Of a stretch of 64,000 bases of DNA, positions 46,490 to 60,504 are shown in pieces. Source of the DNA: Phytoseiulus persimilis (Eukaryota > Arthropoda > Arachnida > Mesostigmata > Phytoseiidae); NCBI GenBank assembly GCA_037576195.1, contig CM075101.1, positions 32,984,001-33,048,000 on the forward strand. Reading direction: 5' to 3'. Both the position numbers and the translations under genes were made by a program. The first letter of the stretch is position 1. The number at the start of each line of letters is the position of its first letter. Under the pieces are notes generated by a model. That model did not search any database, was not told where the DNA came from, and saw only the letters and a program-made list of their open reading frames with translations.

Positions 46490-49400
46490 CTCTCTGCCTG
46501 AACGTCGGAAGTCTGACTCAATAATACACTCTGTATCACATCGTGTGGCTAGAGCACGTCGACACCCAACGGTTGTCGAGTTCAGAGATGACGTGCATCG
46601 ATGCCGGTTACCGGATGCGCGGGGACATCCGCACCGCCGAGTTCGGAATCGCAAGGACTCAAGAAGATTCCGGCGGAATCATCCTCTACCCTCCAGGCTC
46701 TACACCTTAGCTTCGTTTGATTAATTCCACTGAGGGATCGTTCCGTTTTTATGTATACGCACTTGCCGGCTGACGCCGCTTGTGCACGACAGTTGAGGTG
46801 ATAGAATCCAAAAATAAAGTCCAGCCGAGCATGGGAACGTGCCTTTGGGTCCGAGGCCACAGCCGGACGCGATGGTCCTTTCCGTGGGGACTCTAAAACC
46901 ATGGTCCCCTTCGAGGTGGTACTGGCGTGGTACCGGTAGCGCAGCGGACGGAGTGGAGCCCTGAAGCGACCGAAATGAAGTTTGGAGGAGGAACTGTCGA
47001 ATAAATATCGTTTTGTGTGAGAGTGTCTGTAGCTAAGCGACGCCAGCGTTCTGTTCCTTCCCTCCGAGCAATGAGTTTGCTCGTAAACTCTGCCGGCAGT
47101 CGGATACTTTTACAGAGCGACCGCAAACCTGCAGATCGAAAAGAAAGCCGAATATATGTGAGCAAGGGGGCTCCTGCTGCAGAAGGAATCACGCTTTGTA
47201 TTGGATGCCTTGGAGTGCTGTTCCTTTTTCCGGGATCTTTCTCGACCGCGTTCGCCGTCCCGGCGTGTGTCTCGTTTTCCCACTTTCCAAATCGTCCAGA
47301 TAAAAATTCGTTATCTGGCGAAGAATCAGCTGCAGTAAACCAGAATGAAGCAAGAGGAGTCTCTGGAGTTATTTTGTGAGCTCATCCGGGACCCCGGACC
47401 CTAGCTCATCCTCGGACGCGAATATATAGCTGTTTGCCCCCAACAACGGTGGGCCGTCTTCAGAGGCCGTTCTCCGGCCGGGAAACGTGGGAGCAGGATC
47501 AATCTTCAACGAACAGAATGGGATAATTATCATCGGGAGTCAAACTCAGTAGTAAAATATCTATTAAAGCTCGTCCCCGAGTTACCGAACATCAGGATCC
47601 GAGATTCGGAGTCACGTTCGAACGTTTTATTGAGCAGCCAAGGTCGGAAGGTTTATATCCTCAAGGTTGAACTCAGTACCGACCCAAAAACAAAACGAAC
47701 CCTCTTAGCAGTCCTCGTCAAATCTCTGCAGGTCTGGTGAGTCTTCCGACATCACACCGGGCCGTCCTGAAATTTCGCTTTGTCGAGCTAAGCGATTCAG
47801 CCATCGAAAAATCCGATGAGGTGGCGCAGAACCGGCGTCTTACCGAGACCGACTCGTAGGCTCGGAAGCTCCTTCCGCTTTTCGGACGGCCTTTCGGTTC
47901 TGTTTACCAGACCGTTTATTGGGTTACGGCACGTTGCTCTGTTTTTCCTTTTGCTTGTATGGATGATGGGGCCCTGGATAGCGAACTCGTCGGGACGAAC
48001 ATGTTTTCGATGCCACTAACGAATAGCAGTGGAGCAGCTCATCAGATATCGGTCCGCGGTCTGCGTCGTCTTCGAAGATGAAACAGCGCCTGGGGATCTA
48101 TCTGCTCGTGCTCCATGAGGAGAACAATTGCCTCGAGCGAGGAACCGAACAACAATCAACGGAACCATCGAACGCCGTCATTACTACCGCTCGGATGCGA
48201 GTTTGAGACGAACTGGATGTCTATTCGTCCGTTCCTTCGTCCACGGGCTCCCGCGTCCTGACGGCCGGACCGGATCGAGGCGAAAGGCGCTGCGGGTAGC
48301 AGAGACGTGTCCGGGAGCGGGGTAGTCGATATTCTCTCCGCGACGCAAAATCGGACGCTTCGTCGAAGCATCTCGCTGTGATCACGATTCCTCATCGTCA
48401 GACTGGAGTTGCTGCTTCCGCGATAGTTTCGGGCCCATAATCCTTCGAACGCATTCGGCGGCGCTGCGATGATCCCTCCGGAGAGGTTCCTCGACTGATA
48501 AAAACCCTTCGCTGCGGCTCGGATTCATTTCCATCGCAGCCTTCGCTTCCCCAGAGGTGTTTCATTAGGCACCCTCGAATGCACAAACTTCCCCACAAAA
48601 ATATCTGAATGAGCGAGTCAATGAGTTGAATCAACCGCTACTTGAAGAGTCGTTTCTACATCATCAAAGATAATAACTCGCCGGTCGAGAGCACTCTTGC
48701 GGAACTACAATCCGTTTTGACGCTTGTACCCTCCTGCCGTTCGCAAAAAATCGGAAGAGAGAAGCCGATGTTGAAGTTAGTTGTCGTCCCCCGCTGTCGA
48801 ACGGACGCTGCGACGTTCAAGAATTCTCCCGCTTTCGGGGAGAGCGGAGCCTCCAAGAGTCCAGAGAAAAATGCCAACTTAAACGCCGAGCCGGAGAGAT
48901 TGATGGTTTGGCTTCCTCAATTCAGGCTTCGGTTGGTCTGGCGAATTCCAGAGAATAGATCGACTGAGAGAACAGCCAAGAGATCGGGTTCGCGGGTCTG
49001 TTTAAACCCGGCCGCTTTCCCTCGACTCGAAACAGTTTCACGCGCGGCTTCGTCTCAGAAACGGCGCGGAAAGCCATTTGTGGCTGTTCCGCCCGTACGT
49101 CTCATCGGTCCGTCCGTGGTGGGGAACCGTTCACTTGCTCGCCTGGATGGCGGACTGGCTGCTTCCTTTTTCTCGGCATTTGGTTCGGTTTCCTCGAGAA
49201 ATTCTTCCGAATTTATCGAAATTCCCCTGTCACCCCTGCTGCAACATGTGCGAAAAGCGCGACCGAGGAGTGACGAATAAGCTCGCGTGTCAAGCCGACG
49301 TTTCCGCCGCTGAATCCGTTACCCTGCGTCTTTGTTTAACCAACAAACCGAAATGCAACATAGACACCGTTACTTGTCCGTCTCTCCCTCCTCATCAGGA

Positions 49401-49904
49401 CGGTCGAGGAGCTCGTAGCCGCGGTTCCATAGCGGTTCGAATAAATAAATTCCCATCTGAACCTGGAACGCTCCGCGTGACCGTTTAATAGAGCGCATGA
49501 CGTTTGCAGACGATTCATCATCCGCAAAGCCGAACGAGCTGACGTCATCGATCGTCGCGGCACGCGGATCGAACGCCGGGGCCTCCGCCGCCGCCGGAAA
49601 CTCAAGGACGGATGCAACGAGCAGCGAATACTGAACACTGTTGGACGTGCTCTGATCATGTCATCCGGGAAGAGAGGGATGGCCGTGCAGTGGGACGATA
49701 AGGAGAGGAACAAGGAGGGAGATACGAGGGAATGAGACATCCATCAGAACTATGGGCGGGCCCGAGCGAATTCGAGCCGAGCAGAAGCGGCCGCAGCGAC
49801 CGAACGGAGGCAATGGAAGAACGAGCGTGAAAGCAAGCAACCATTTCATTTAGTTGAGATTAAGATGCGCCTAATGACAAAGGTCCGAGTCATAAATTAC
49901 GAGC

Positions 49905-49981
49905 CGTCGCTGACGACAACGACAACAATGACGGCGACGACGACATATTACCCTCGACTCTTGGTCGTCGTCGTCATCATC
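49905..49981. repeat. Inverted trinucleotide microsatellite (GAC)n ... (GTC)n
   Basis: Runs of GACRAC/GACGAC (49912-49944) are followed after about 20 bases by GTCGTCGTCGTCATCATC (49964-49981). The two runs are reverse complements, so the region can fold back on itself. Confidence 0.65.
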
Positions 49982-50427
49982 GCACACACTTCCATATGGC
50001 ATGGTTGGTACGGCGAACGTGAGGTCGCATATGAATGACTGGCTTAAATGTCATGAGGGGTGGGATCCCAGGATTTGACGCCCGTTAGGAGAGTGGCGAT
50101 GGGACAGACCATGTTACTGAATTTTCACTCACAGCCAGATCCGCCTCGGAGGAGCGACGCTGAAAGCACAAACACGGCGAAGGATCGATTCTCCCGACCC
50201 TGGAGGGGACTCCGCGACCGCGCATCGGTGGAAAAGGACCCGACGGCTCACAACTCGGGACGGGTGAAGGTTTGAGGCCACAAAGCCAGATGGGATCGGA
50301 TGGGATTTTCTGACCCAGCGATCTAAAAGCATTCGACCGGCGATCTCGGCGGGTCTTCGTTTTTTCCACTCTGACTTGGTCCTTGAAACACTGGGACAAG
50401 CCCGATGATCCATCGTTCCCAGGTTGT

Positions 50428-50508
50428 TCAGACTTCATCGTCTTCGTAGAGCAGATTCACAGTCGACTTCTCATGGCGCACGAACGTGTACTTTGCGTTC
50501 CTCCTCCT
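50428..50508 (-). CDS. Candidate terminal exon of an unknown minus-strand gene
   Basis: A good acceptor (TTCATTTCACAG) leads into 26 codons in phase 0 (RRRNAKYTFVRHEKSTVNLL, then an acidic end YEDDEV) and a stop. The composition is clearly protein-like, but no upstream exon could be joined and no family was recognised. Confidence 0.28.
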   Translation of the reverse strand, partial: RRRNAKYTFVRHEKSTVNLLYEDDEV

Positions 50509-53500
50509 CTGTGAAATGAAGCTCGGCCTAGCCACCATCATTATCGTCTACCGTAAAAGATCGCTAAGCCGTGTTAACAAAAATCCCATATTTCCGCAGA
50601 GCTATGCAGAAGTTTTCTCTCGATGCAAATGTTATGAGACCTTGAGAGAAAACGCCTCCGGCAAAAAACTCGGCTTGCCGCAGCTTGGATAGATCCTCGT
50701 GCACTCCGCGTTAGCCTGTTCAACTGCAATCTGCCGCCTAGAGAAAAAAAAATACACAAAAAAGAGCAAGTCATATTAGCTCTGCCGCGAAAGGTAGCGG
50801 GCTTGCAAGAAGAACGCGCAGTCATAGCTGGCAGGCCCGGAGCTGCAGGTTGCAAGCCTGGAAGCAGCAATCGAGCTCCGTATGGTAATGCCACGATTCG
50901 GCTCATGGCCCTGTTCTACTCGTCGCGGTGCGAGATAGAACCGAAACTTTTTCCGTCGAGCGTTTCTGGCTGCCGTCGGCCCACGAGGTGCGCATTGGGA
51001 GTCAAACGAGCCGAACAGGAATTTTGAGACTCATCAACAGTCATTAAAGTCCAGGCCCTACAAATGCACAACGCAACGTCAAGAACGACAACCGATTCCG
51101 TTCGCGAAAGTGTGCGTGCAGACGCCTCGGCAGAACGGTGGACGAGCGGGGACCGCTCGCCGATTGTTCGTCGTTCGCTTATGGCCACCGTGGCAATATC
51201 CTCCTTCGAGTGGAGATATTATCGCCGCCGCCATATGCCATAATCAACATGCGGATGTTCGAACGTTTGTTGTGGATGGAGGGCTGCAAATTAGGCGATA
51301 TGCAGTTGACAGGTGAGGAATATCGTCGCCAAGTCGCAAACTACTTTGGCGGGAGCGTTGCGTCGATGACACGAAGCGGGTGGGCTGGTTGAGTTCATGC
51401 ATCGCGGAGAGCTCTGGAAGGTGTTGTTTGCTCCCTGCGATGGGACGAGCGTGGCTCATCGAAATACGGAACGGAGCTCGTTGATTAGAGTTCCCTTCGG
51501 TATGAAGAAGATCAACGACCAGGTCGCTTTCTCGCTTCAGGATCCAGGACTTGTCAAGTAGGCCCTGGATGTCGTGAGGAGGCTGATTCGATATTGATAT
51601 TTAGCATCCGTCTCGCGTATCACGTTCTCCGGCGACGGCTGTGTTCCCGGCGGGCAGATCGTCCGCTCCAAACGGGAGCGCACGTCGGCATGGGATCGGA
51701 GCGGTCGCCGAAGGAGACGGGAGGAATAACTGAGAGTTTAATGAATGGATCTCTGTTTTCCATCGGCCTCTTCCCGCAGGATTGTGTTCCCACGCCTCTG
51801 GCGGTGGTTGCCATTCCCAGTATAAACACGATACGGACTCGGAATGCAAATGAGTCGGAAAAGCTCGACGAGAACAACTCGGCGCGTTTCGAAATTCGTC
51901 CGTTCCCGCGCGACCCGCCCTCCTTCCGAGATGATCGAGCGCGGGAGCGACCCAACGTGATCGAATGAGGAGAAGTCTCATTTTCTTGCAATCGTTGGCA
52001 TCTTTCGCTGTCGATGCCCGGGTTCCTCGCTGCTTCGGAACTCGAGCCGGGCTCGGTCCATGAGCGCGCTCGCCGAACTGTCTTTCTGTTTCAGCGGGAG
52101 CTCGGAGAGAGTGGATACAAATAGCTGTTAGTCTCTACAAGAGCCATTAGGAAGTAGAGCTTGCGATGTGCAATCAGTTCGGCTCGGCTGCTCTTGTGAT
52201 TGTGTCCTGACGCATCCGAAAAGCTTCCAACCCCTCGGCCACACACACAGCGCATCCACCGTCAGCTGCTTTAGGGTGGTCTCGATACACCAGCAATAAA
52301 GACTAATATCAGAGCCTGCAGATCCAACCAGGAAGCCTCGCGATGCATCGAGAGTGTTGACGTTGAACCGCTCCGTCGGAGCTTCCTTCATTTGTGGAAT
52401 TCCTCCCGCAACTTTTCCAGCAGAAAGTTGCTCCGTCGATCCAGCGACGGGCTGAGGGCCTCCTCCAATTCTCACCGGTGTGCATTCTGAAAAGCACACA
52501 CGAAAGTCTGTCTCATTGTCGCGAGCTCTCTGTGAACGGAGCTGGAGCCGACGCGGACGAGTCTGGTGATCGCTTTCCGATAAACGCGTAAAAAGTGCTC
52601 CAAAAAGAGTCGCTCGCCAATGCTCTCCTCGTTGAGCTTTGAGGGGGACGCGGTCTTCGATTAGACCGCAACGCAGAGCTCCTCGGTCGGTCGATCCTCA
52701 CCTTGGATGAGCGCTCCATCGCCCGGCGGTGACGTCGTTCACACATCTTCGCTCATCGGTTTATTGAGTTCCCGGTTACCCTACGGCCTCTCTGTTATGT
52801 ATTCGAGTGGTTGACGGCTGTGGCGGCGATGCGAGGAAGAACACCCGTTGCGGGCATCATTACACGCGAGCGGCCGGAGCTTTCTGAAGATAGCCGCAGA
52901 CCACTGTCAGCCGGATAACCGCAACGGAGCTGATATCAGTGAACACGTCGAGTAATCCGGGTAAGCCTCGTGAATGCGGGTGGACCCGACGCCTCGCTCG
53001 CTTCGCCAGGCTTGTTTGTCGGTCGGTCACTGGTCGGATGACCGGTGGGCCGGATGGCTGGCAGTCCGTCAAGAGCTTCTCTCCTCAATGGCAGTCAATT
53101 ACCGCTCTCGACATGTCCATGTCTAATTCCTTGCTCACGGAGATGGAAAAGAACCGTTGTCTAGGGCTCTCTGCCAATTTGCACCCTCCTCAGCTCCGTG
53201 ATCGGCCTCAATACTACGGTCTCCATGACCCAGATCTGGACCGGAACCATCACGATCACCGCCGCAAACTTACGAGAGGGCAGCAGACGACTATTTCTAC
53301 GTTTTAGAGTTTTCCTTCAAGCAGCAGGAGAGACACGAGTTCTCACCGGAGAGCGTACTTCGTCATCGTCGACACGCCGACAGTGAACGAGCACAGTTGG
53401 CTCCTTCCTATCCACCTTCCAAGCTGAAGCGGGATGAATTGTTTCCGAAGAGAATATTCAGGACCGGGATGAAGTTATATTCCTCTCCCCTTGCATCACA

Positions 53501-56500
53501 TTCCATACGTCCGGCCAGGATTCCAGTACGAGTTTCGCAGTGGCATCAAAGAACTGTGGAACGTTTTCTGTCGCCCAGACGCTGCTAGGGCAACTCGATA
53601 GGGGAGCCGCTCGTAAGGGAACACACAGACGCGCACGCGTATGCAGAGCACGGAAATATCAGACGGGAAAAAAGTCAGGCTCTCTGCTGTGAGTTTTTAT
53701 CATCAAGGTCGCGGGGAGACGACCTCCGAGGTGTTATGGGCTGCCAAGCGAAGGCTTAAGATGGTATTAAAACTTCCAGAAAGCCACGGGGAGCTCTTCA
53801 TCGGAGATATTAAAATTTGAATATTCGGCTCTTCGCCGCTGCCGTCGAACGGATTGAAATTTCAGGGAAAATGTTTTGGGGGCATCCCCGTCGAATGGAA
53901 CAACGCCACGAGCAGCGTGACAGTGCTCGATTGAGCTTCGTCAGGAACCTCTCCGGAAGCCAACCGGTGTTGGGCAAGCGATTCCCCGCCCGTGTTGTGA
54001 GCGACCATTTGAATATGACAGCTTTGCGAGATGAGGGAAGCTGCGGAGAATGAGCCCATAACTCAACCCCAGACGTAATTGGGTCCTGACAAGAGAGACG
54101 GAATTTCCGAAACGGCCATAAAATGATATTGCGATTCCACGCCGCGAATTGGCATGGGCCCATCGACCGTCTGCAACTGGGGACGGAGCCATGTCGTTAC
54201 TGGGTGGGTCGAGGAAAACCCGAACGAAAGGAAACTGAGTCGCCCGAAGCGAACTGTGTGTGCGAATGGCACTTTTGATTTCGTCGCCCTCGACGTTTTC
54301 GTAACTTTGGTCGTCGTTTATGTGCGTGTCGAATTCGGTTGCCTTTGGCGCCGAGAGCCGCAGTCCCGGTGCTGCAGTCGATGTCGCGGTTAACGAGAGT
54401 TCCGATCAGAGATAGAGAAAGGGGAAAGACGATGAAAGGTATCCGCGGAACGTAACGATCCGCCTTCCAGGATGTCGTGAGCCCTGGCTGCAGAGGAGAA
54501 TCCTTCGCGGCAACTCGATGAACAGGACGAGGAGCCGTTGAGTGAAGCGAGCCAAGTTCAGCCGCAAACAGAGGAATCCTGTCCGACGGTCAACTTGTTC
54601 GGAATCTTCGTCAACTCATCCTGTCGGAGTTTGCTCCTATAGGGGTAGCCGATGGTTTGGGTAGTTCGGAAATGCATTTCGCCTCTATTCTTAGGAGTTC
54701 CTCATTCTCTCTCCTTGGGAGTGGGACAGCGATGGAGCGAGAGAGAAACTGCTGTGTTCTTAATTTTCTAATCGTTTTTCGCACCTTAACGACCGTTCGC
54801 TTGAGGAAGTTCGTGTTTTTGAGTGGCAGCGCTTTCGTAGGAAACCTGCTGAAAGCACTCAAGCACTCTCTAATTGGATGACATAATCCGTCTTTGCTTC
54901 AACTTCTGGCTCCAGTGGCCCGTCGGCACGCGGGGGAACGGTGGTTTTTCTCAAAGTGCGGACGCGCCGCGGAAAAACTGGCCGTCTTTCGGAAGGCCAG
55001 CGACACAGCATGTGTTGACGGCCGCTCCGCCAACTTTGTGATGGCCACAGCGAGTGGTTGAAGAGAAGAAGAACGAACGAAGATGATCGCGGCTGCAAAC
55101 AAACACGTAGCTCGTATTTGCGCGCGTCCGCGATCTCGCGGTCGCGGGAGATTTTTACAAGATCTCAAAATTCCTCCCACCCATCTCGAGAACATTAGGC
55201 CCGTGATTCGTGGAGGCACGTTCACGTTTCTCGTATGCTCATCGGAACAGGTGGGCGAGCAAACGGGCACCGGCGCGGCTTCAGCGGAACTTGCATTCGG
55301 TTGCCGGAGAGGACACCGGCTCCAAGAGCGTCCGACGTCTTCCGCGGGTGCAGAGGCTGTGCAATTGGTGAGGTTTTGCCCCGGATTCCTGAGAGTGGTT
55401 CTCGAAGTTCGAGTACAGGACGTGCCTCTCGACCGCAGAACACGTCTTGGTCTTCATTACAGCGGGTAGTGTTCTCTGTTCCTGTTGTGTCAAATCATTA
55501 GTGCAAGAGACTTATTTCACTCGCTGTCATGGCAGTGGCGTTTTTTTTTCAAACCGAAGTAATTTGAAGCCGGCTTGCGAAGTTCGCGCTCCCAGTGAGG
55601 GCGCCCCGATGGACGATTCTTGTTCTTTTCTCAATGGAGCGTGACAGCCAATGGGTACGCAATACTGACAACAAAACCTTCGGTACCGCGACCCCACGAC
55701 TTTGGCGGAGGTACAAAGTCCCGGGCCGAGGTCCATCCTCGACGAGTCGCAGGTACGGGTCGTATCCGGTTTTCAAGCCGTTTCATGCGGCCGTATTTTT
55801 CTGCGTAGACGAAACCTATTTTCATTGGAGCTCCTGTCGACAGAGGCTGCAGTCGTCTGAACCTGCCGCAAACCGATCTGGAACTAGTTCGAAAACGATT
55901 GCCGATAAGGAGGAAGCGATGAGAGAGGAGCTCTCCAACGATTGCTACTCTCTCCGCAAGTCACAGCCGCAAAGCGAGAACTTCCAGCCCAACTTCGATA
56001 TCTTGATAATGAGTTCGCTCGAAACGGGATATCCCAAGATGATCCGCGATACTATCGAGGATTCTTAAAAGAAGCTCATTCGGAGCACCATCGAAACTCC
56101 GGAAACGGAACGGATATTTGCTCTCGAAGTCTCCTCCAGCTCATGTTCATGTGTGTTGAATAAACTGGGTAGCGACAACAGTGAAAACTGGTCAGACCCA
56201 CTTTTTCCTCCGTATGAGTCCACAGGAATGCTTGGATCCTATGCGCTCGCCGTTTGCCTCCGGTTCGTGCGCTGAACCGTTGAGCGGCCGCCAGAAGCCT
56301 CAGGAATGAATTACCAAGCGCGTAAGAAACTTTCTCCAAGAGAGCTGTCTCAGGTTGCTCGCCTACTTCCGGAGCTGACCTTCCTCTGCACAGCTCGAAC
56401 TTTTATTCATTTTATCGAACATTCTCGCGAGCTTGGCGACCGTTGATGGTTTCGCACCGTCGTACGCCCGCATGAGTGAACGAGGTCGGCGACTCAATCA

Positions 56501-57578
56501 ATCGCGGTGGCGAAGAAACTCTCGCAGGGGGGCTCATCGGGTTCTTTGAGGCAACTCCTCGCGGAACTTATGTCAGACCTGGGCGCTATCGGAGCCAAGA
56601 GTTGGGACTTGGAATCGTCGGCGAGAACCCACTCCGAAGGGAATTCGTCTGTGAAATACATCGGCTCCACCAGAACGGCTCATCCACTCCGTTCGAAAAT
56701 GATCTTTCTCGAGAGTCCTTCCCGGATGCGAGGGGAGGACGTTCGGAGGAGTAACAGAGGGGACGATTGTGGATTCGATCGCGACCGATGAGCTTGCGTC
56801 TTGGGTCGCTCCGTTATCCCTCATTAAATGGGAATGAACCCACCCCGTTGGATTGACAGGCTAGCTTGTCTGGGTGACGATCCGAACGGGCACCAGGGAT
56901 CGTCGCTTGGTCAAGACTCGGAGGGAAACGTATCGGCAGGGTAGCCCGCCCAGAGTTTTTCGAACGCCTTACCTGAATCGACCAACTCCAAGAGGATGAT
57001 TAAACTCAGATTTGTATTGCTCTCTCGGGTTGAGTTGTTCTCTCATCTATTGGAGTCTACGACCTGCGACTGTTGGACCCCAACTATGACATGAATGTAC
57101 ACGAACTCCGAGTATAACCAATCAATTAAAAATTACTTGGTCTCATCCTCCGTTCAGTGTCCAGGAGGAACTCGCGATATGGTATTCTCGGAATGGAGTT
57201 GATGTGAGTTACGAATGTGGAAGTGACTCAACCACGAATCTAGTGAGGTGTTACCGCGGATTACCGTTCTTTCCTTCGAAGCGGTGCTTGAGGGAATCGA
57301 AAAGCGGTTTTTGCATCACATCGGTGACTTCGTAGCCTCTGAGAGATGGCCCTACCAACACGACGGGTCGCATCGATGAAGTGAGGTCTGTACCTGCAAC
57401 ATTGGATGGTTTTCAGTGCACTCGCCGCGGGCAAACGTCGTTGTTCCAGTCGTTCTGGATGACCATGCGTCGTGAGTTGGTACTACTCGAGCTAGCGAGA
57501 ACGGATATGAAAATCATGCTCGTACATGTGTTCAGGAGGTTTCGGCGTATACGGTGGCAAATAGTGTTCGAAGTCGCG
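50509..57578. other. Unassigned stretch
   Basis: Open stretches without recognisable domains include 51244-51588 minus (115 codons, no ATG at the 5' end), 51594-51968 plus, 55595-56068 plus (157 codons) and 56507-56791 plus. A plus-strand frame at about 51240-51311 ends in a good donor (GTGAGG) and may be an exon. AATAAA occurs at 52295 and 56160, without a gene to attach it to. No repeats with terminal inversions and no RNA genes were found. Confidence 0.35.
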
Positions 57579-58145
57579 TTAAAGTGTCACGCTCCGCATG
57601 GTCAGAACGGGAAAGCTCTCATCCACCGTGTGGTCTGGGTAGCATACATATATGAAGGTAACGGCCGCTGCTCCGCGACCGGAGAGCGGAAGCGGTGCCG
57701 CGAGGTCGATGTTCGATATCAGCGAATCTCTTGGGCCTGTCTTCATGGAGATATCGTCGAATGACGGTCGGAAAGCACCTCCCTGCGCCCCTATGAGCGG
57801 AATCAGGGTCTTCGGTCGATTCCACACCGAATGTTGGAAATGACATAAGAAAAGTCATTGTCGACGAGAAGTTCTCGAGAGAGGGGAAGCTCCGGAACGG
57901 CAAGCAGAGACTCGCGCCCATTGCGCACTCCGAAGCAGAACCCTGACGCTACCCTGTGTGGTATCGCATCAAAGAGCGGCAAGAGACCAATGCGCTAGAC
58001 GCCGTAACGGCTTATTCAGTCATTTATATTAGAACTATACCATCCGGAGCGAGTACGAGTCTCGCGGGAACTGGCTAATTTTGATAATAGTTCCGAATGG
58101 GACATCTGCGTTGGCGATCCAAAGGAAAGCGGCCACCACAACATC
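57579..58145 (-). CDS. Candidate exons of an unrecognised minus-strand gene
   Basis: The stretch 58145-58041 reads VVVAAFLWIANADVPFG and onward to a phase-0 donor GTATAG. An acceptor (GCGTCTAG) then opens a phase-0 frame at 57994-57803 containing ASGFCFGVRNGRESLLAVPE and LLVDNDFSYVISNI. Continuing 3', the sense frame jumps by one base into 57827-57579 (AVTFIYVCYPDHTVDES). The intron implied between the first two pieces would be only 46 bases, shorter than any other in the window. The frame jump suggests either a decayed gene or wrong boundaries. No family was recognised. Confidence 0.25.
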
Positions 58146-60452
58146 TCGACTCCGAGTACGTGTGCACGTGAAACTCTTTCGTGCGGGTGCGATCGACCGG
58201 TTTTGCCGCTCACCTTTCCGAACGTGCAGTGGCTCTATTCAAAACATATTCGAATGGCGGTGAAAGGAGCATGGACTACAAAACTCCGTCATCAGGCTCC
58301 AGTTTGCGATACCATGGGGATCGCGGATCGAATCTCAGAAGGGAAACTTGTCTGGCGAACACACTCCTTGCCCTATCATCCTGAGGCGGTTCCTGGTCGA
58401 TTCGCGCGACCGCACCAAGAACGCAACAGGGAACTCGGAGAGGTTTCGCCCACATTTCAGCCCGAAACTTCTTCTTCCTCGTATTCTCCAAGATCTACTA
58501 CGTACACGAGCACCTGACGGCCATCTGCATTGAGAGCCTCGCCAAGAAGTGGGCCGGATGACGCTTTGCGAAAGTCCAACAGAAGTGGCTCAGTCGCGGG
58601 AAGCGGTAGCGTCGGCATTGTCAACAACACTGCAGCGCATGCATTTCGTCACTGGTGTCTGACAAAGCGTATCCGGTGAGAGATCACGTGAGCAAGTTGC
58701 GACTTGCGGACCCGGAAGACGAGTTTTACCCAGACCGGAACTGAGGCTTTTGGTCAAGAAGCTCAGGCAACATCCTGCCACCGCTGCTGCTCTGTCGCGA
58801 TAAGCCTTGGAAGTTGTCTTCTTATGACAGAAGAGGAGCAAAAAAACAAGAAGCCACGGGAAGGGCCTCTTGCTCTGGTCTTTCACAGCGCTATTTCCTG
58901 ATATCGCGTATCCTTGTCTCACACCGAACGACAGCGGCTCCCCGCCGGGATTGCGCGGGACCCTAGGGCTCAAAGGAGCGTTCCCCGCACTGCTCACGGG
59001 TCCCACAGGGAGACCCTTAGCCACCCGCGAGATTCTATAATGAGTATGCTCATGATGAGTGTTTCCTCCTCTGGAAGACGGAGGGCTTCATTCGAGGACG
59101 AGACGAGGAGGGAACTCGAAGATTTTCGTCGATACTCCAGGTCACTCAGCGCAAGTTGACCAGAGCGAGACTGGACGACATGAGTAGAAAGAGGAACTGA
59201 ACAGAGAAGCGGAATCGTGGAACGACTTCGGGCAAGAGCTCTCCGCTCGCAACCGTGGCCAATGTTTTCGATCACCGTAATCTCAATGCTGGCTGTCGGT
59301 TGGTTCCGCCAGATATCCTAAAGCTCGCATCTTTGAATAGGTGCCAGTATTCCACTTCGCGTGGATGGCTTGAGTAGAACATGTGCTCTCTCGAGAATGA
59401 GCCCCCGCCCCTTTCTCATTCATTTCGAATTAGCAGGCATGATCAGAAATTGACATTTTGGTGCCGAAACCGGAATCGCGTAGAGAAGGACGATTTTTAC
59501 ACAATGGAAGCGTGAATCGTGTCTCACTGCGCTCAGACATGTTTGCAACGATGAGCGGGAGGCTGGTCGCAACAAATGAAACGTTTGGCACGAGCCCAGA
59601 AGAATTTGCGTCTCAATGGTATTCGAACGACTGCTTCCGGCTGGACGCTATTTAGATTCATCAAGGGCCTCCCTCCTCCTGAATAATCCCACGTTGGTCA
59701 TTTGTTTGCTGTTCTATGCTCACTGGGCTTCCATTCTTTCTTCTCCAATCTCTCTGTCTGTCTGTCGCGAATGCTCGACCAGCAAAATAGGGCGAGCGAA
59801 CCGCAATGACTACTTGCTTTGGTCCAATAAGTGTTTCCCTTTGCCCCATAGCCTTTCAGAGGTACCCGAGGGAGGTGGGTCCGGTCTGCAGGCACAACGG
59901 TCGGCAGGCCAAACAGTCAGCCCTCAAGCTAAGGAAGACTGAGGCCCATGTCGCAGGATTAGCCACATCGCGATTCCACCGAGGCTTTGCCAGAGGCGAA
60001 CAACGCTCTGGGAAGCATTTATCCGATGTAAGCATAACGTCCCTCGTTGGACCCGCAGCGCGTGCTGATGCTCGCGCCGAATTTCGGAATCGCGGCGGGG
60101 GCGATACTCCCGCACGACAACATGGGGAAAGCTTACCACGGCAGTACCGGGAGGGAGCCGAACTCTCAGTGCTCAGGAAGCTGATCCTGGATCACTGTTT
60201 TCGTCCTGTCCACCGAGCATTCTCCGAATGTGATTCTCGCTGATGACGCCGTATGAGAATCAGCCAAATGAGGGGAATCGTCGGGGCCCGTGGTGAGGAC
60301 GATGACAGAAGGAGGGAAGAAGGGCTTGATGGTTTCTCAGGACCCTGGGGAAACGATCGCGCAAACACCGCGACAAACTACGAAGTATCTGACGTAGGGT
60401 GCCCTAGGAAACGTTAATATATCATGGACTCGTCCAGGTGGAGGGAAGTCAC

Positions 60453-60504
60453 GCTTATTTGGGCACCTCGAGTGCCAGGGATCTAAATCCGCGCCCAAAT
60501 AAGC
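60453..60504. repeat. Short inverted repeat, 12-bp perfect arms
   Basis: GCTTATTTGGGC (60453-60464) and GCCCAAATAAGC (60493-60504) are exact reverse complements around a 28-base loop. A smaller GCAC-CTCGA-GTGC hairpin lies at the left arm. It could be a solo remnant of a TIR element or a structured RNA element. Confidence 0.6.

Larger units (their letters stand above)
44289..50427. other. Unassigned stretch
   Basis: A plus-strand acceptor context (CTAACTAATCGCTTGCAG, ending at 44373) precedes a 62-codon frame at 44386-44574 that may be an exon. Open frames at 45462-45725 minus, 45770-46489 plus (listed separately) and 48642-49280 plus (212 codons) have no recognisable domain. A short palindrome, CCAGATAA-7-TTATCTGG, lies near 47297. 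Trinucleotide runs lie at 49905-49981. No RNA gene was seen. Confidence 0.35.

Noticed and set aside
47296..47320. CCAGATAA...TTATCTGG palindrome resembling the inner TIR of the MITE at 20.5 kb
   Set aside because: It lacks the terminal TACCCT sequence and TA flanks, so shared TTATCTG is not enough to call it a MITE remnant.
60020..60140. Minus-strand stretch faintly like an amino-acid permease (PKFGAS ... GRYAYI)
   Set aside because: Only two short motifs agree and the surrounding frames contain no transmembrane segments of a permease.
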